From Burkholderiales bacterium (GTDB lineage Bacteria; Pseudomonadota; Gammaproteobacteria; Burkholderiales; JABEVD01), in the NCBI GenBank assembly GCA_019753155.1, contig JAIELG010000010.1, positions 1-64,000 of the forward strand: a stretch of DNA of 64,000 nt. The letters run 5' to 3'. Under the pieces are notes generated by a model, which worked only from the letters and a program-made list of their open reading frames with translations, did no database searches and had not been told where the DNA came from. Position numbers and translations under genes: made by a program. Of this stretch, positions 38,202-45,580 are shown one piece after another (the first letter of the stretch is position 1; each line of letters starts with the position of its first letter).

Positions 38202-40678
38202 CGCCGTGTCTCTTGCTTCCAGATTTCGGGATGAACGGGCAAGCGTCCGCTTATAATGAAACTGCTCGACCCTTCGGTATTTTTTGCGGCGCAGACTGAA
38301 TTGAGCAGCATGCCGCTGTCCTCGAAGGATTCCCGCAATAACGCCAGACCCTGGCCGACATCGGTGTTGGGCGCGGCGATGTTGATGTTGCCGTTGATTC
38401 CAAGTCGGGACGAGGCTTGAACAAGACTTAGCGGATCGGTGATGAAATTGCCGGCGACGACCAGGATGTTGCCGCCGTTGCCGCCGAAGGCGTTGGCGGC
38501 GATGTTGCCATTCTTGAGCACGACAAAGAGGGGGTCGATCGAGATGTTGCCGCCGTTGCCGTTGCCGCGTTTCACCGAGGTGGCGATGCGGCTGTCCTGA
38601 ACGAACAGCAGGTTGCGGGCATTGGTCACGATGTTGCCGCCGTCGCTCGTCAATGCCTCGGTAGTGATCGAGGCGTTGTCGCTCAAACGGATGGAGTTGC
38701 CGGCATCGATTTTTATCTGCCCGGTGTTGCCGCTGCCGACGCTGCCGGCGGCGATCGAGCCCCCGTGCGCCATCAGGAGATCGCCCGTTGAAATTGCAAT
38801 ATCTCCGCCTTTTCCTGCGCTGTAAGCGCGCGCTTCGACCATGCCGCTATTGGTAAGATTCAGGCTGCCGGCGTCGATCTGGATATTGCCGCCTGCTCCG
38901 GCGCCGAAAGTGCTGGAAAGGAAGCCCGACAACTCGCCCGAGACGGCAATGCTGCCTGCGTGTACGCTGAGCAGTCCGCCGTTTCCGCTGCCGCGCAGGT
39001 TTGCGTTGTTACGGTCTCCGCTGCCCGAGCCGATGGTTGCGCGATTGTTGCGGTCGATGCCGATAAGCTTGATGGAATCGGCAGATAGATGAATATTGCC
39101 GGCATTGCCGTTGCCGAAGGTTGCAGCCTGGATTGATCCTCCCGCCGACATGGCAAGGTTTCCTGTATGCAGCCATATGTCCCCGCCGGCGCCGCTGCCC
39201 ATCGTTCTGGCATCCAGGCCGGATAGCCCGCCAAATGGATCAATGCCGCCGATGCTGACCGAGCCGGAGGCATTGACATGCAATGTTCCACCCGCGCTGC
39301 CTCCAGCGGTTGCGGCGGAAATGTGACCGCCATCCCGAAGCATCAGGTCGCCCACATTGACAGTGATCGTTCCGCTGCTGCCGTTGCTTTTCGTATAGGA
39401 GTTGCCGATATTGACCACGGCGCCGCCGGCGACTTCGAGTTTGGGCGCCGTAAGCGTGATGCTGCCCGTCTGCCCGGCGCTGGTTTTGTCGGACTGGGCT
39501 GAAATGGATGTCAGGGCGTTGGCGCTTTTATAGCCGGACAACCGGATCGAATTGCCTGCCTCGATGCCGATATTCCCGCCTTGCCCGGCGCTGCCGAAGT
39601 TGTTGGCATGAATCTGTGCGCCGCTATCGAGCCTGACGGTTGCTGCCTTGACCAGAATATTGCTGCCCAGGCTGGCCTTGTTGCCGTTGTACACATTGTC
39701 GGCCGTGACTGCCGCGCCATTGCTTGCGTACAAGTCGTTCCTTGCATTGATGTCGACGCTGCCCCCATTGCCGAATAAATAGGTGTCCGCGCTGACAACG
39801 GCATTTGCGAGGCTCAGGTTTTCGCCCCTGATGACGATCTGTCCGCCGGGACCGAAGCTGGAATAGTTGGAGGCATCGAGATTGCTGAGAGATGCGATCG
39901 GCCTGCCGCGGCCGTCGTAAATGACATGTTTCTGGACGGCGGAAGAAACAGAGAGGCTGATGCTGCCGAGCCTGGCGAAACCGTCGAGCTTCGTCCAGGC
40001 GCCGGAACTGTCCTGGCTCACGGTGCCGGGAGAACCTGCGCTGTCTATCTGGATTTTGCCGCCCGGGGCGTAAATGAAGCTGTCTGCGAGCGTGATGTTG
40101 CCGCCAACCAGGGCAATGCCCTTGCCTTTCCCTACGGCGAGATAGCTGCCGTTGAGATTGATCCCCGCAGGAGCCGCGGAGAGAAACCCGAAAGCGCTCG
40201 GCGCATCGGCGGTCAATATCGTATCGGCGCCGGGATTGGCGGGAAAATTCCCGCTTGCGCCCAGTTTGAGCACATCGGCAGTGCTTGCATGAAAAGATCC
40301 GGTCAGGTCAAGCGCGGCATTGGGGCCGAAGGCGATTCCCGCGGGATTGAGCAGATAGAGATTGGCGCCCGCGATGCTCGATCCGAGCCGCCCATCGATC
40401 CAGGATGAGGCGCCGCCGGTCACGCGCGCGATGATGTTGGCAATGTTGCCCGGCCCCGCAAAAATCGCCGATTCACCGGTATTCACCGAGAAACTGGCGA
40501 AGCTGTGAAAGAGGTTGCCACCGACCTGCCGACCGTAACTGGCGGGAATGGTAAATTTACCCGATAGGGTCGTGCCTGCCGCGACCGCCCCCACCGTGCC
40601 GTCGAAGGTCGCGGCTGCTTGCGCCGTGACCGCGCAGGCAAGCGCCATGACGCCGATGAATCCTGGGCATGCTTTCAT
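38198..40678 (-). CDS. TpsA-type exoprotein with filamentous haemagglutinin secretion domain
   Basis: The 826-residue protein has a signal peptide (about 1-22) and an N-terminal TPS domain (about 24-270) with LYLLNPAGIAFGPNA (107-121), a variant of the NPNGI motif that guides TpsA proteins to their TpsB partner. The rest is Gly/Ala/Asn-rich repeats (such as GNIHLSADSIKL and GGNIQIDAGSLNL), which should fold as a right-handed beta-helix. The C-terminus (GSSSFIISGRLPVHPEIW) resembles a tail common in cyanobacterial and proteobacterial TPS proteins found with CHAT and DUF928 genes. It would be secreted by the TpsB encoded three genes upstream. No toxin domain is visible, so adhesion or surface structure is more likely than contact killing. 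Confidence 0.9.
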   Translation of the reverse strand: MKACPGFIGVMALACAVTAQAAATFDGTVGAVAAGTTLSGKFTIPASYGRQVGGNLFHSFASFSVNTGESAIFAGPGNIANIIARVTGGASSWIDGRLGSSIAGANLYLLNPAGIAFGPNAALDLTGSFHASTADVLKLGASGNFPANPGADTILTADAPSAFGFLSAAPAGINLNGSYLAVGKGKGIALVGGNITLADSFIYAPGGKIQIDSAGSPGTVSQDSSGAWTKLDGFARLGSISLSVSSAVQKHVIYDGRGRPIASLSNLDASNYSSFGPGGQIVIRGENLSLANAVVSADTYLFGNGGSVDINARNDLYASNGAAVTADNVYNGNKASLGSNILVKAATVRLDSGAQIHANNFGSAGQGGNIGIEAGNSIRLSGYKSANALTSISAQSDKTSAGQTGSITLTAPKLEVAGGAVVNIGNSYTKSNGSSGTITVNVGDLMLRDGGHISAATAGGSAGGTLHVNASGSVSIGGIDPFGGLSGLDARTMGSGAGGDIWLHTGNLAMSAGGSIQAATFGNGNAGNIHLSADSIKLIGIDRNNRATIGSGSGDRNNANLRGSGNGGLLSVHAGSIAVSGELSGFLSSTFGAGAGGNIQIDAGSLNLTNSGMVEARAYSAGKGGDIAISTGDLLMAHGGSIAAGSVGSGNTGQIKIDAGNSIRLSDNASITTEALTSDGGNIVTNARNLLFVQDSRIATSVKRGNGNGGNISIDPLFVVLKNGNIAANAFGGNGGNILVVAGNFITDPLSLVQASSRLGINGNINIAAPNTDVGQGLALLRESFEDSGMLLNSVCAAKNTEGSSSFIISGRLPVHPEIWKQETRR

Positions 40679-41370
40679 TTCGGGGTTTCCCCATGTTCGG
40701 ATGTTGCGGCCGCAAGCCCGGCCTGACTCAGCAGGTTGGCGAGTTGACGCCGCGCCTCCGGAGAGGCGTCATTTTTCGCGGCAATGCTCTCTTCGGCCTC
40801 GATTGCGTCGTACCAATAGCCCTGTTCGGCGTAAAACTGCGCCTGCCCCGCCGGGTCGAGAGCCGCAAGCCGTTTTTTCAGTTCATCGCCTGCAGCGACA
40901 TGGCGGATGGCTCCGGTGGAGACGATGTCCAGGGAGCGGTTATTGGGATCGAACACCAGGGCGAGATTCCACAGGTAGTCGGTGTCGGGTTTGAGCCGCA
41001 CGCCTTCCGAGGCGAGGGAAACCGTGATCAGCCTGCCGTTTGCCGCAATCCGGCGTTCGATAAGCGGCGCGACGGCATGTTCTTCGATCAGCGAGAATTC
41101 GATGTAGCCTTTGTCAGGCGGCGCAGACAGGAAACCGTAGAGCGTCGGCTGATCGCGGATGGTCAACCCTGTGTGGTCAGGCGCCAGCACGACCAGGGTC
41201 GGAATGTCAGCGATGGCTCCGCCGCGGGCTCCGCCGCTGATGCGGTTTGTCGGCGCCCCGCGCATGGGCGGCTTGTAAACGATGCTCGCTCCGTGGGGCA
41301 GAGTTTTTTCTGCGCCGGCCGTACCCATCATGGCGAGCAACGTCAGTGCAGTCACTATCTCGATTCGCAT
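40675..41370 (-). CDS. Exported DUF928-family protein
   Basis: The 231 residues start at ATG 41370 behind GGGAGAAC, with a signal peptide (MRIEIVTALTLLAMMGTAGA). The body has the DUF928 pattern: APTNRISGGARGG near the start, then LVVLAPDHTGLTIRDQPTLYGF, YLWNLALVFDPNNRS, and a helical tail. The family is uncharacterised but is often encoded beside CHAT proteins and TPS systems in cyanobacteria and proteobacteria. Its stop overlaps the TpsA start by 4 bases. A periplasmic or surface role in TPS biogenesis is inferred from context only. Confidence 0.82.
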   Translation of the reverse strand: MRIEIVTALTLLAMMGTAGAEKTLPHGASIVYKPPMRGAPTNRISGGARGGAIADIPTLVVLAPDHTGLTIRDQPTLYGFLSAPPDKGYIEFSLIEEHAVAPLIERRIAANGRLITVSLASEGVRLKPDTDYLWNLALVFDPNNRSLDIVSTGAIRHVAAGDELKKRLAALDPAGQAQFYAEQGYWYDAIEAEESIAAKNDASPEARRQLANLLSQAGLAAATSEHGETPK

Positions 41371-41381
41371 GTTGTTCTCCC

Positions 41382-42953
41382 TTACATCCAGTTGCCGATA
41401 ACAAGAAATGGCCCCCAATAGCCGGGGTGGCGAAAACGCCGGTCGGCCAGCAGCTTGAGCTGCGCTTCGCGCAGGGCAAGGGCTTTCGACAGGCCGCCGC
41501 GCATGCTGCGATAGAATTCCTCCACTATTTCAGAGGCTGCGCTATCATTGATGTACCAGAGCGAAGCGAGCGCGCTTTGCGCGCCGGACTTGACGGCAAC
41601 TCCGGCCAGGCCCAGCGCCGCCTTGTCGTTTCCCGCCGCTGTCTGGCAGGCGCTCAGCGTGACGAGCCTCACCGGCTGGCTGCTGTAACGTCGGCTGCCT
41701 ATGAGCTGCTGAAGATCGTCCAGGCTCACCTTGTCCGAATAGGAGAGCAGGAAAGTATCGTTCGGATTCTCCCGAAACTGGGCATGCGTGGCGATATGTA
41801 CGATCCCGTAATTGCCGGCCTTCATTTCGCTGGACAGACTTTGACGGTCGAAGGCTTCGTCGACCAGCGCAGTGCCGTGATATAGGTTTTCCACCTCGCG
41901 CACTTCTTCCGCGACGCTTGGCAGGCCGGGGAAATGCTGCACCGGTTTGGAAACGGCGCCGATCAGCATGTTGTCTTGCTGCCGTTTCACAATGCGCACA
42001 TCGGTCAGGCGCAGCCCCGGAACCACCGCCACTGCCCATTTGGAAATCAGGAAATCCTTGCCGTCGTGCAGCGTCGCCATCGGAATCATCCGCAAAGGCC
42101 CGTCCGGGACGAACACCAGTGTCTCGATTTTGGCTGCTTCGAGCATGGGGGCGATCGGGCGGATCATCCAGTCGTAGAACAGCCATGACGAAGTCATGAA
42201 CTCCTGAGTCGTGCGCTTGCCGAGCTTGTTGACGAAAATGGCGGTTTCCTGCCGGAGTCTTTCGGCGCCCACGGGGACGGTGATCTGGTGGAGGGTGCCA
42301 TGGATATCGACGAGAATTTCCATGCGTTCCGGAAAAATGATCGGATAAATAATGGCGGCATGGCTGTCGAGATTGGTCGCATCGGGCATCGAATCGGACG
42401 AGGCCAGGCAATCGTTGCGGAAATAGTTGCGCAGCTCGGCTTCCCGGTAACGTTCGATCGTCTGTTGAGCCTCGCGCCGCAGCGCCTGGACTTCGGCCCC
42501 GTCATTGAGTGCCTGCGCCCGGCGCAGCAACAGGTCGGCGAGACGGGAATAGACCTGTCCTTCGGTTTCGCGGAACATGTCCGCGCTGCCCCGCAGCGAT
42601 TGCAGGTGAAAGGCCGCTTCGCGCAGCGGCGCGATTGCCTGTTCGCTGCGTCCCATGCGGTCGAGGATCAGCCCGGCCTGCCATTGCGAACTGAACATCA
42701 GATAAGGGTCTCTGGCCTCCTGGCTTGCGAAAACTGCGCGGTCGATCAGCCCCAGGGCTTGAGGCAGGTTTCCCTCGGCTTCACGCTGGTGGGCTTGCGC
42801 AATGAGTTCAAATACATGCTTTGCCGCCAGCGCCAAGCCCTCTTTGCCGGGATCGGCAGTCTGGGCATGGGAAGCGCCTGCAAAAAGCAGCAGGAAACTG
42901 GCGCATATGGCGACCCGAACGCGCCGTGCCATGGTTGTCAGGGTGGCGTTCAT
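41382..42953 (-). CDS. Exported CHAT-domain (caspase-like) protease
   Basis: The 523-residue protein has a signal peptide (about 1-30), a helical, TPR-like segment (about 40-175) and a CHAT domain (about 240-523). The catalytic dyad is visible: His390 in IVHIATHAQF and Cys436 in VTLSACQTAAG; VFVPDGPLRMIPMATL and the C-terminal GYWGPFLVIG are also typical. CHAT proteases share the caspase/separase fold; the known bacterial cases are mostly cytoplasmic defence or cell-death enzymes, whereas this one should be periplasmic. It lies between TpsB and DUF928, overlapping tpsB by 4 bases, so processing of TpsA or another exported partner is plausible but unproven. Confidence 0.87.
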   Translation of the reverse strand: MNATLTTMARRVRVAICASFLLLFAGASHAQTADPGKEGLALAAKHVFELIAQAHQREAEGNLPQALGLIDRAVFASQEARDPYLMFSSQWQAGLILDRMGRSEQAIAPLREAAFHLQSLRGSADMFRETEGQVYSRLADLLLRRAQALNDGAEVQALRREAQQTIERYREAELRNYFRNDCLASSDSMPDATNLDSHAAIIYPIIFPERMEILVDIHGTLHQITVPVGAERLRQETAIFVNKLGKRTTQEFMTSSWLFYDWMIRPIAPMLEAAKIETLVFVPDGPLRMIPMATLHDGKDFLISKWAVAVVPGLRLTDVRIVKRQQDNMLIGAVSKPVQHFPGLPSVAEEVREVENLYHGTALVDEAFDRQSLSSEMKAGNYGIVHIATHAQFRENPNDTFLLSYSDKVSLDDLQQLIGSRRYSSQPVRLVTLSACQTAAGNDKAALGLAGVAVKSGAQSALASLWYINDSAASEIVEEFYRSMRGGLSKALALREAQLKLLADRRFRHPGYWGPFLVIGNWM

Positions 42954-44560
42954 TGTTTTTCCTCAAAAAAATCGGACGAAATGCGGAAATGGATGCCGCT
43001 GTCCTGAAGATTGCTTCCGGGGATGGGCGCTTTTTTCAGCGCGTAACCATAATAGATGCGCGCATGGGTATTTTTCCATGGCTGCCATTCGAGCCCTGCG
43101 CCCAGGCTCGCCAGCGTATTCGCCTGGGCTGGAGCATTTTTGTCCCAGGCTTTTCCGGTATCGAAAAAAGGCACGAGTTCGAGCGCATGGCTGCCGCCGG
43201 CGGCAAGACCGATATGCGCCTCGACCGTGGCTGACACGACATCGTCGCGGACAAGCAGGTTCTCGCGGTAGCCGCGCACGGTATCGAAGCCGCCGATGGA
43301 GGACTTTTCCAGCGCGAGCAGTGGACTGCTGCTGACCTGGAAATTGGCGCGCAGATGCACCGAATCGTCTGAGGCGTTGATTTTTTTCGCCCATTGGAAC
43401 TGTCCCGCCCAGTGGGAAAAACGGCCATCGGGTGAGGCCGAATTAATGGTGGCGCCGAGCGCGTTCAATCCGAAGCTGAAAGTCGAGCGCAGGGAGACGA
43501 TTCTCTGCGGCGAAACATCCAGCCATTCCTGCGCAAGCCGCAATGCGGTGACGCTGCCCTGCCCGCTCTGCTGACCCGCGCTGAATGAGAAGGGCATTCC
43601 GAGCATCGTGGTCTCACTCCACTTTCTCTCTATCTTGGCGAGGAGGGCGAATTCGCGCTCGGGGCCATACTCCCATGGCATGCGTAGCGAAACGGCGGTG
43701 CTGCTGGCCTTGCTCGTGATATTGAGCGCGCTGAAGGTGCTGTCGATGACGACAGCATCGTTCTTCCGATAATGAAGGCCGATGGTGGTGTCGCGGGACG
43801 TGACGGGCAGCCAGTAGTCGAGTTCTCCGTCGGCAAGGCCGCGGGTCTTTCCGACGAGAAGGCGCAAGGAATCGCCGTGCCCGGTAAGATTGCGATGTAC
43901 GCCTTCGAAAGCCAGATGCTCGGCGCCGACGGAGGGCGGATGGCTGTTATCCAGTGTCAGTCCCATCTGATAAGGTCGCGCCTCTGTCACATGCACGTCG
44001 AGTTCCGACTCGCCGGGGCGCATGCCAGGCTTGAGGTGGGCATTGACGTTCCCGATCAGCGGATTATGCTTGAGCTTCAACAGCGCATCCTGCAGCGTCC
44101 GGACATTGAGGGGTTCGTTTCCGGCCGCGGCGATGCGGGATGCGATATAGCTGGTTTTCAGGCGACCGTTGCCGTCGATCCTGATGTCCTTGAGGCGGCC
44201 TTCCTGGATCGAGATCGTTACGACGCCGTCCTCGATGCTCTGGTCTGGGATCGTGGCGCCCGAGTTGATGTAGCCGTGTTCGACGTAGTACAGGGTCAGC
44301 TTCTGCCGCAGTTCGTGCAATTCCTGTGCGGTTACGAGCTGCCCAAGATAAGGGCGGATGAGCGGTTGAAATTCATCCGTGGAAAAAACCGTGTTGCCGG
44401 AAAGTCGAACTTCCTTGAGAAAAAGCGCAGGGGTGGCCGAAAGCATGGCGCTGTCCGGCCGCGCAAATAAAACGGATGGCAGCAGCAGCGCTCCGGCAAG
44501 CAGCGCTCCTCGACAAAATCTTGGGATCATCCTGAAAGTCTCGCTTGGCAAATTAACCAT
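42950..44560 (-). CDS. TpsB outer-membrane transporter (ShlB/FhaC/HecB family)
   Basis: This 536-residue Omp85-family protein secretes TpsA proteins. After a signal region (about 12-34) come two POTRA domains (about 47-122 with LKEVRLSGNTVFS, and 125-195 with LKDIRIDGNGRL), then a 16-stranded barrel with the conserved loop-6 motif VRGY in GFDTVRGYRENL. A start at the internal ATG 44530 (MIPRFCRGALLAG) would give a more usual signal peptide; neither start has a strong ribosome-binding site. It begins 50 bases after the peptide gene and overlaps the CHAT gene by 4 bases. Confidence 0.92.
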   Translation of the reverse strand: MVNLPSETFRMIPRFCRGALLAGALLLPSVLFARPDSAMLSATPALFLKEVRLSGNTVFSTDEFQPLIRPYLGQLVTAQELHELRQKLTLYYVEHGYINSGATIPDQSIEDGVVTISIQEGRLKDIRIDGNGRLKTSYIASRIAAAGNEPLNVRTLQDALLKLKHNPLIGNVNAHLKPGMRPGESELDVHVTEARPYQMGLTLDNSHPPSVGAEHLAFEGVHRNLTGHGDSLRLLVGKTRGLADGELDYWLPVTSRDTTIGLHYRKNDAVVIDSTFSALNITSKASSTAVSLRMPWEYGPEREFALLAKIERKWSETTMLGMPFSFSAGQQSGQGSVTALRLAQEWLDVSPQRIVSLRSTFSFGLNALGATINSASPDGRFSHWAGQFQWAKKINASDDSVHLRANFQVSSSPLLALEKSSIGGFDTVRGYRENLLVRDDVVSATVEAHIGLAAGGSHALELVPFFDTGKAWDKNAPAQANTLASLGAGLEWQPWKNTHARIYYGYALKKAPIPGSNLQDSGIHFRISSDFFEEKQ

Positions 44561-44610
44561 CCAGAATGCCGCGAACGTTGCCGCTCGCGGCCGATGCTCA
44601 TGACGCGGTA

Positions 44611-44868
44611 TTACCTCCTGAAGCCGACTGCCAGCCCGGCGGCGGCGAAGCCTGTCCTGTTGTACGCGGTATGAATGCCGGTGTTGAAGGACATGTCGGC
44701 AAAGCAGCTTCCGTCGGCACAGAAGTCGAACGACTTGCCTTCAGTCTTCGCCAGATCTGCATTGCTCATCGCAGTGGCTTTGACGCCTTCCTGAAGTTCT
44801 ACCGATTGTGCAGCCATGGCGCTTGCCGAAACCAGGGACAAGGCCAAAACAAGGTAACGCAGTTTCAT
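44611..44868 (-). CDS. Small secreted peptide with leader-like motif, first gene of the TPS operon
   Basis: This 85-residue protein has a clean signal peptide (MKLRYLVLALSLVSASAMAA, 1-20), then MSNADLAKTEG (34-44), which resembles the LSxxELxxIxGG recognition motif of double-glycine leaders except that the second Gly is Lys. The remaining 41 residues carry two cysteines (Cys50, Cys55; CADGSC) and a Gly/Ala-rich end (FAAAGLAVGFRR). AAGGAG 7 bases before ATG gives a strong start. An exported C39 peptidase in the same operon could cut after Gly44, releasing a peptide with one possible disulfide. I do not recognise a named family; the processing model is inference. Confidence 0.7.
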   Translation of the reverse strand: MKLRYLVLALSLVSASAMAAQSVELQEGVKATAMSNADLAKTEGKSFDFCADGSCFADMSFNTGIHTAYNRTGFAAAGLAVGFRR

Positions 44869-44951
44869 AATAATCTCCTTAATGAATTAACAACGCAGGC
44901 GTGCCTGCCAATTGCCCCTAGGTTGGGACGTCTCAATGCTAATCGCTGCAA

Positions 44952-44976
44952 GGTAACGGATTGGTAACAGATTATA
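44952..44976 (-). promoter_or_regulatory. Promoter of the secretion operon with two tandem 11-bp repeats
   Basis: A perfect -10 TATAAT on the minus strand (44976-44971) lies about 100 bases before the peptide start; the -35 is weak, as for an activated promoter. Overlapping it and running downstream are tandem 11-mers GGTAACGGATT (44952-44962) and GGTAACAGATT (44963-44973), 10 of 11 bases identical. Eleven-base spacing puts both on one DNA face, a typical regulator site, and is the spacing used by SARP-type winged helices. Confidence 0.5.
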
Positions 44977-45006
44977 AATTTTTCGGATTGATATGCGATT
45001 TTCTAT

Positions 45007-45034
45007 CGCCCTCGGACAAATCCGTTCGAGGGCG
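45007..45034. repeat. Perfect 8-bp inverted repeat ahead of the secretion operon
   Basis: Arms CGCCCTCG (45007-45014) and CGAGGGCG (45027-45034) flank a 12-base loop. It lies between the end of the dciA-like gene and the operon promoter, centred about 55 bases upstream of the expected start. It may be an activator site or the stem of a terminator for the dciA-like gene, but no T-run follows on the minus strand. Confidence 0.5.
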
Positions 45035-45100
45035 CATGGTCGCCTGAAGGCGGTTGCTGGATGCGTGAAGGGCCGGACGGACGTTGGGACCAGGGCTTCC

Positions 45101-45523
45101 TTAGCGCTTGCCCAGGCTTTCGAGCAGCGATTCGATCGAGGATTTTAACGGCGAGTCCTCCAGGGAATTGGCAAGCTCCCTGAAGCTCTCGATCCCCTTT
45201 TTCCCCATTTTGGGCTTGGGCGTTTTTGCGGGTTTTTTGTCGGTTTTCACCCTGACCGATATTTTCAGGGAATCGGCGTCCACGCCGCGCGCCTTCAGCT
45301 TCTCCACGATGCCGGACGAGAACTGCCTGAGCTTCAGGGCAACGGCTCCGTTGTCCGCGTAGATATGCAGCCTGCCTGCCGATAGCCTGCCCATGCTGCA
45401 GTATTTTGCCAGTTCCTGGGGAAGCGATGCTCTCAGGATTTTCTCGATGGCAAGGGTTCTTTCGGCTTCGATGAGCAATGCTTCCTGGTTCAGGAAGAAA
45501 TCGAGCTTGTTTGCAAATATCAT
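45101..45523 (-). CDS. DUF721/DciA-like protein
   Basis: The 140-residue protein matches the DUF721 pattern: an N-terminal helical part (LAIEKILRASLPQELAKYC), then a KH-like segment (GRLSAGRLHIYADNGAVALKL, split by a turn, and LRQFSSGIVEKL), followed by a Lys-rich, probably disordered stretch (KTDKKPAKTPKPKMGKKG). DUF721 includes DciA, the helicase loader that replaces DnaC in most bacteria. The gene is divergent from secA with 57 bases between starts, a neighbourhood common for DUF721 genes in betaproteobacteria. Role assigned by family; the loader activity here is not shown. Confidence 0.75.
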   Translation of the reverse strand: MIFANKLDFFLNQEALLIEAERTLAIEKILRASLPQELAKYCSMGRLSAGRLHIYADNGAVALKLRQFSSGIVEKLKARGVDADSLKISVRVKTDKKPAKTPKPKMGKKGIESFRELANSLEDSPLKSSIESLLESLGKR

Positions 45524-45533
45524 GCAACTGTTG

Positions 45534-45542
45534 TGGTAGAAT
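45534..45542 (+). promoter_or_regulatory. Possible extended -10 promoter of secA
   Basis: TGGTAGAAT (TGn then TAGAAT) sits 38 bases before the secA ATG in the 57-base divergent gap. TTGCAA at 45511-45516 is a poor -35 with 20-base spacing. Confidence 0.35.
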
Positions 45543-45580
45543 CGAAAACCCTATTGTAAACCCATCAATGCAACTCACCT

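Noticed and set aside
38198-40678. Contact-dependent toxin (CdiA-type) gene
   Set aside because: The protein is short, has no pretoxin or toxin domain at its C-terminus, and no immunity-type small gene follows it.
45007-45034. Rho-independent terminator for the dciA-like gene
   Set aside because: The stem is perfect but no T-run follows on either strand; kept only as an inverted repeat.
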